Shown here in pieces: positions 61,936 through 64,000 of a stretch of 64,000 bases of DNA. The stretch is from Osedax fenrisi (taxonomy: Eukaryota > Annelida > Polychaeta > Sabellida > Siboglinidae): the NCBI GenBank assembly GCA_964019155.1, contig OZ025242.1, positions 21,769,092 through 21,833,091 on the forward strand. Reading direction: 5' to 3'. The notes under the pieces were generated by a model. It saw nothing but the letters and a program-made list of their open reading frames with translations. It ran no database searches and had not been told where the DNA came from. The first letter of the stretch is position 1, and every line of letters begins with the position of its first letter. A program made the position numbers and the translations under genes.

Positions 61936-62255
61936 ATATATATATATTATACATATTCATATTTCTATTACAAAATAGCATTAATATCTACATACACGCA
62001 AACATATAGGTAATATAGGAGTTATGTTGTCAACAATTAGTGAACATACACGCTATTATATTGTGTGATTAATGAATCACTCTCAGCATACGAACCATTA
62101 TAATGAAGGTAATGTAATGTAGTTAATGGTATGTAGGTGATATGTTATACTCTATAGACATATACATAATTATACATAATTAATAGTTTCATAGTTTAGT
62201 TAGAAATTCAAAATACTTCTATTTTCACAACATAAAATTTTTTAATTATTCTATA
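61935..62255. other. Non-coding spacer
   Basis: No open frame or recognised repeat. Confidence 0.5.
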
Positions 62256-63195
62256 GGGGAAAGTCTCCGATTACTGACCCCTAAATGATTATTTGTAATA
62301 ACTTATTCAATATTAAATATATTTATTTTTAATTTTGTAATTAGGGTACTATTTTTGCAATGAATAATGTGGCTATTTTACATTATTGATATAATTATAT
62401 TTACAAGAATAAATAGGGGGTCGGTAATCGGATACATGTGCCTAATACCGACCCCCTTCTCCTATTACCGACCCCCTAAAATAATCGTGGTATAAATAAT
62501 TGTAGTATTATAATATCCAATAAAGATAGTAGATATACATACATATAATTAAATATAACATGCACGCAATTTATTTTTTATTGCATTTGTGTTTTAATAG
62601 TAATATTATATTTAAATTTAACTTTATAATAATTATATTAAAATAGTTTATATTATTATTTAATATCTATTTATTAATCAGTATGTATATAATCAAATGT
62701 AATCATGAATCCTAAATCTATATAAATGATACAATAACAACTTACGACATATTTAAAATAAAATACGGATCTGTTTTGATTGGATATTATAAATCACATG
62801 GGGTCGGTATTAGGGTTATTTAGGGTGTCGGTAATAGGAAAATCATATGGGTTACTATAATTAAGATATATTGGTTAATAGCTATTCAAATTAAATTATT
62901 TTTATAATTCTTATAAACATTTTATTGTTCTACAATATTATGCACACAATTAAGTTTTCTTTTAATTAATAAAGTATTTACAATGATTTAAAAAAAGTTA
63001 TTATTCAAATATTTAAAAAGTAAAAACAGAATATTACATTTTATCAAATAACAATTGTAGGATTAAATATTTTTTTAAATAAACTACTTATTCATATTTA
63101 TCATTAAATTATTAACAGTTCGTGTATATATAATTTGTTGATATATCTTATAGTTACTAAGATACGAGAGGGGGTCGGTAATCGGAGACTTTCCC
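62256..63195 (-). mobile_element. 940-bp MITE with GATTACCGACCCC motifs, copy 2
   Basis: Same length and sequence family as 60205-61144 in the opposite orientation. Both ends are well preserved (GGGGAAAGTCTCCGATTAC and GTAATCGGAGACTTTCCC, then TTA). Internal motifs lie at 62415-62475 and 62800-62835. Its clean ends define the family termini. Confidence 0.88.
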
Positions 63196-63900
63196 TTAAC
63201 ACATAGGCTACCTACTTCTAAATATGTAATAAATTAATATATATATATATATCTAGATAAAATTGATGGTCATCTGCAATAGATATATTTGGGAGTTAAG
63301 GAGCGGCGAAACATATGAAAAAATTATTTTTTAAATATTAATAACAAAAATTATATATTATAATAATAAAAATTAATCTGTTATCTCTAAAATTACATAT
63401 AACTTTATATATAAAAGTAACTATAAACATCATAAAAGCGCATCATAAATTAGCATATCTCATATATGTTATCACAATTATCATAATATATGTTACTTGG
63501 GCTTCTGTTTATACTTTTACTTTGATATATTACGTGGACCACAAATAAGAAATGTTGTTATATATATATATATATATAATCTTATGTATTATTTTTAAAT
63601 CTATTAATGTTAATACTATGTACAAACTTTTATTTTTGAAATAACCTCCTCCTTTATATAATACTGGATACTCCCCTATATTTATATATTATTTATACCC
63701 ATTATACCCCCTATACAACTATGGTCTTAACTATATTTAGATCGGATTAGAGAATTATTTACGTCGAATTATATTATTAACAAATTATCAATTATTAATA
63801 TTCCATTTAAATATGATCATATGATTATATTATTCGAATAATGTAATTACCGTTTAAGTTACAAACAATATATCATAAGTACAAAAGCTATATATTATAT
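63196..63900. other. Non-coding A+T-rich
   Basis: Short (TA)n runs and C-rich patches near 63660-63715 (ACTCCCCTATA, ATACCCCCTATA). No gene seen. Confidence 0.5.
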
Positions 63901-63902
63901 AA

Positions 63903-64000
63903 CGGGGCTTCCGTAGCAACGGCGGGGTTGATAACGACCTCACCGCACCCAGCTATAAGGGCTTCATCCACGCATGTCAGATAATATGGATTGCGGTACT
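63903..64000 (-). other. G+C-richer block at window edge, possible exon
   Basis: The last ~98 bases are clearly G+C-richer than the background. The minus strand is open throughout (NPYYLTCVDEALIAGCGEVV and then NPAVATEAP). The plus strand is also open in one frame, ending at a TAA-containing run. With the rest outside the window, I cannot tell exon from repeat. Confidence 0.3.

Overview
This window is eukaryotic, most likely from an invertebrate animal with a very A+T-rich genome (roughly four-fifths A+T by eye). Three things point that way: genes split by GT-AG introns, many non-LTR retrotransposons with endonuclease and reverse-transcriptase motifs of the CR1/L2/Jockey type, and a Harbinger DNA transposon carrying a MADF/BESS accessory gene. 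Long (TA)n runs and tandem satellites are everywhere. I see no rRNA, tRNA or CRISPR, and no bacterial-type operon. The phylum cannot be fixed from the sequence.

The most interesting genes are two copies (9701-10789 and 58410-59536) of a four-exon gene that I assembled by hand from splice signals. Each predicts a secreted precursor of about 143-144 residues: a signal peptide, an acidic propiece, then a very Arg/Tyr-rich cationic tail with eight cysteines. This looks like an antimicrobial-type peptide. All exon phases and reading frames agree between the copies. The gene lies in a repeat unit ('B') present as B1 (7866-12146), B2 (56615-61760), a 3'-only copy B3 (16541-17617) and a fragment at the left edge, so the locus is a duplicated gene cluster.

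Layout. 1-1140: repeat fragments and an L2/CR1-like LINE relic. 1328-7865: unit 'A', which recurs inverted at 48095-53893; both arms hold the same dead LINE and a TIR element whose core is flipped between arms. 7866-12146: unit B1 with the first peptide gene. 12150-16540: diverged duplications, a G-rich TTGGGT-like array and a ~100-bp tandem repeat. 16541-18119: B3 and a LINE tail. 18120-24602: a 6.5-kb Harbinger transposon with an intact five-exon MADF/BESS gene, a broken transposase, and satellites plus a MITE in its introns. 24603-34900: LINE relics, several satellite arrays and palindromes. 34900-43140: LINEs, one nested inside another. 43140-45840: A+T-rich repeats. 45836-46491: a tandemly triplicated exon of unknown function. 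47000-48095: low-copy sequence and short repeats. 48095-53893: inverted arm A'. 53893-56614: LINE relic and duplicated segments. 56615-61935: unit B2 with the second peptide gene. 60205-63195: two oppositely oriented copies of a 940-bp MITE rich in CCGACCCC motifs. The right edge has a more G+C-rich block that may be the start of a gene.

Apart from the peptide genes, the MADF gene and the repeated exon, nearly everything coding here is decayed mobile-element sequence. The satellites and the inverted repeat suggest repeated local rearrangement around the peptide-gene cluster.
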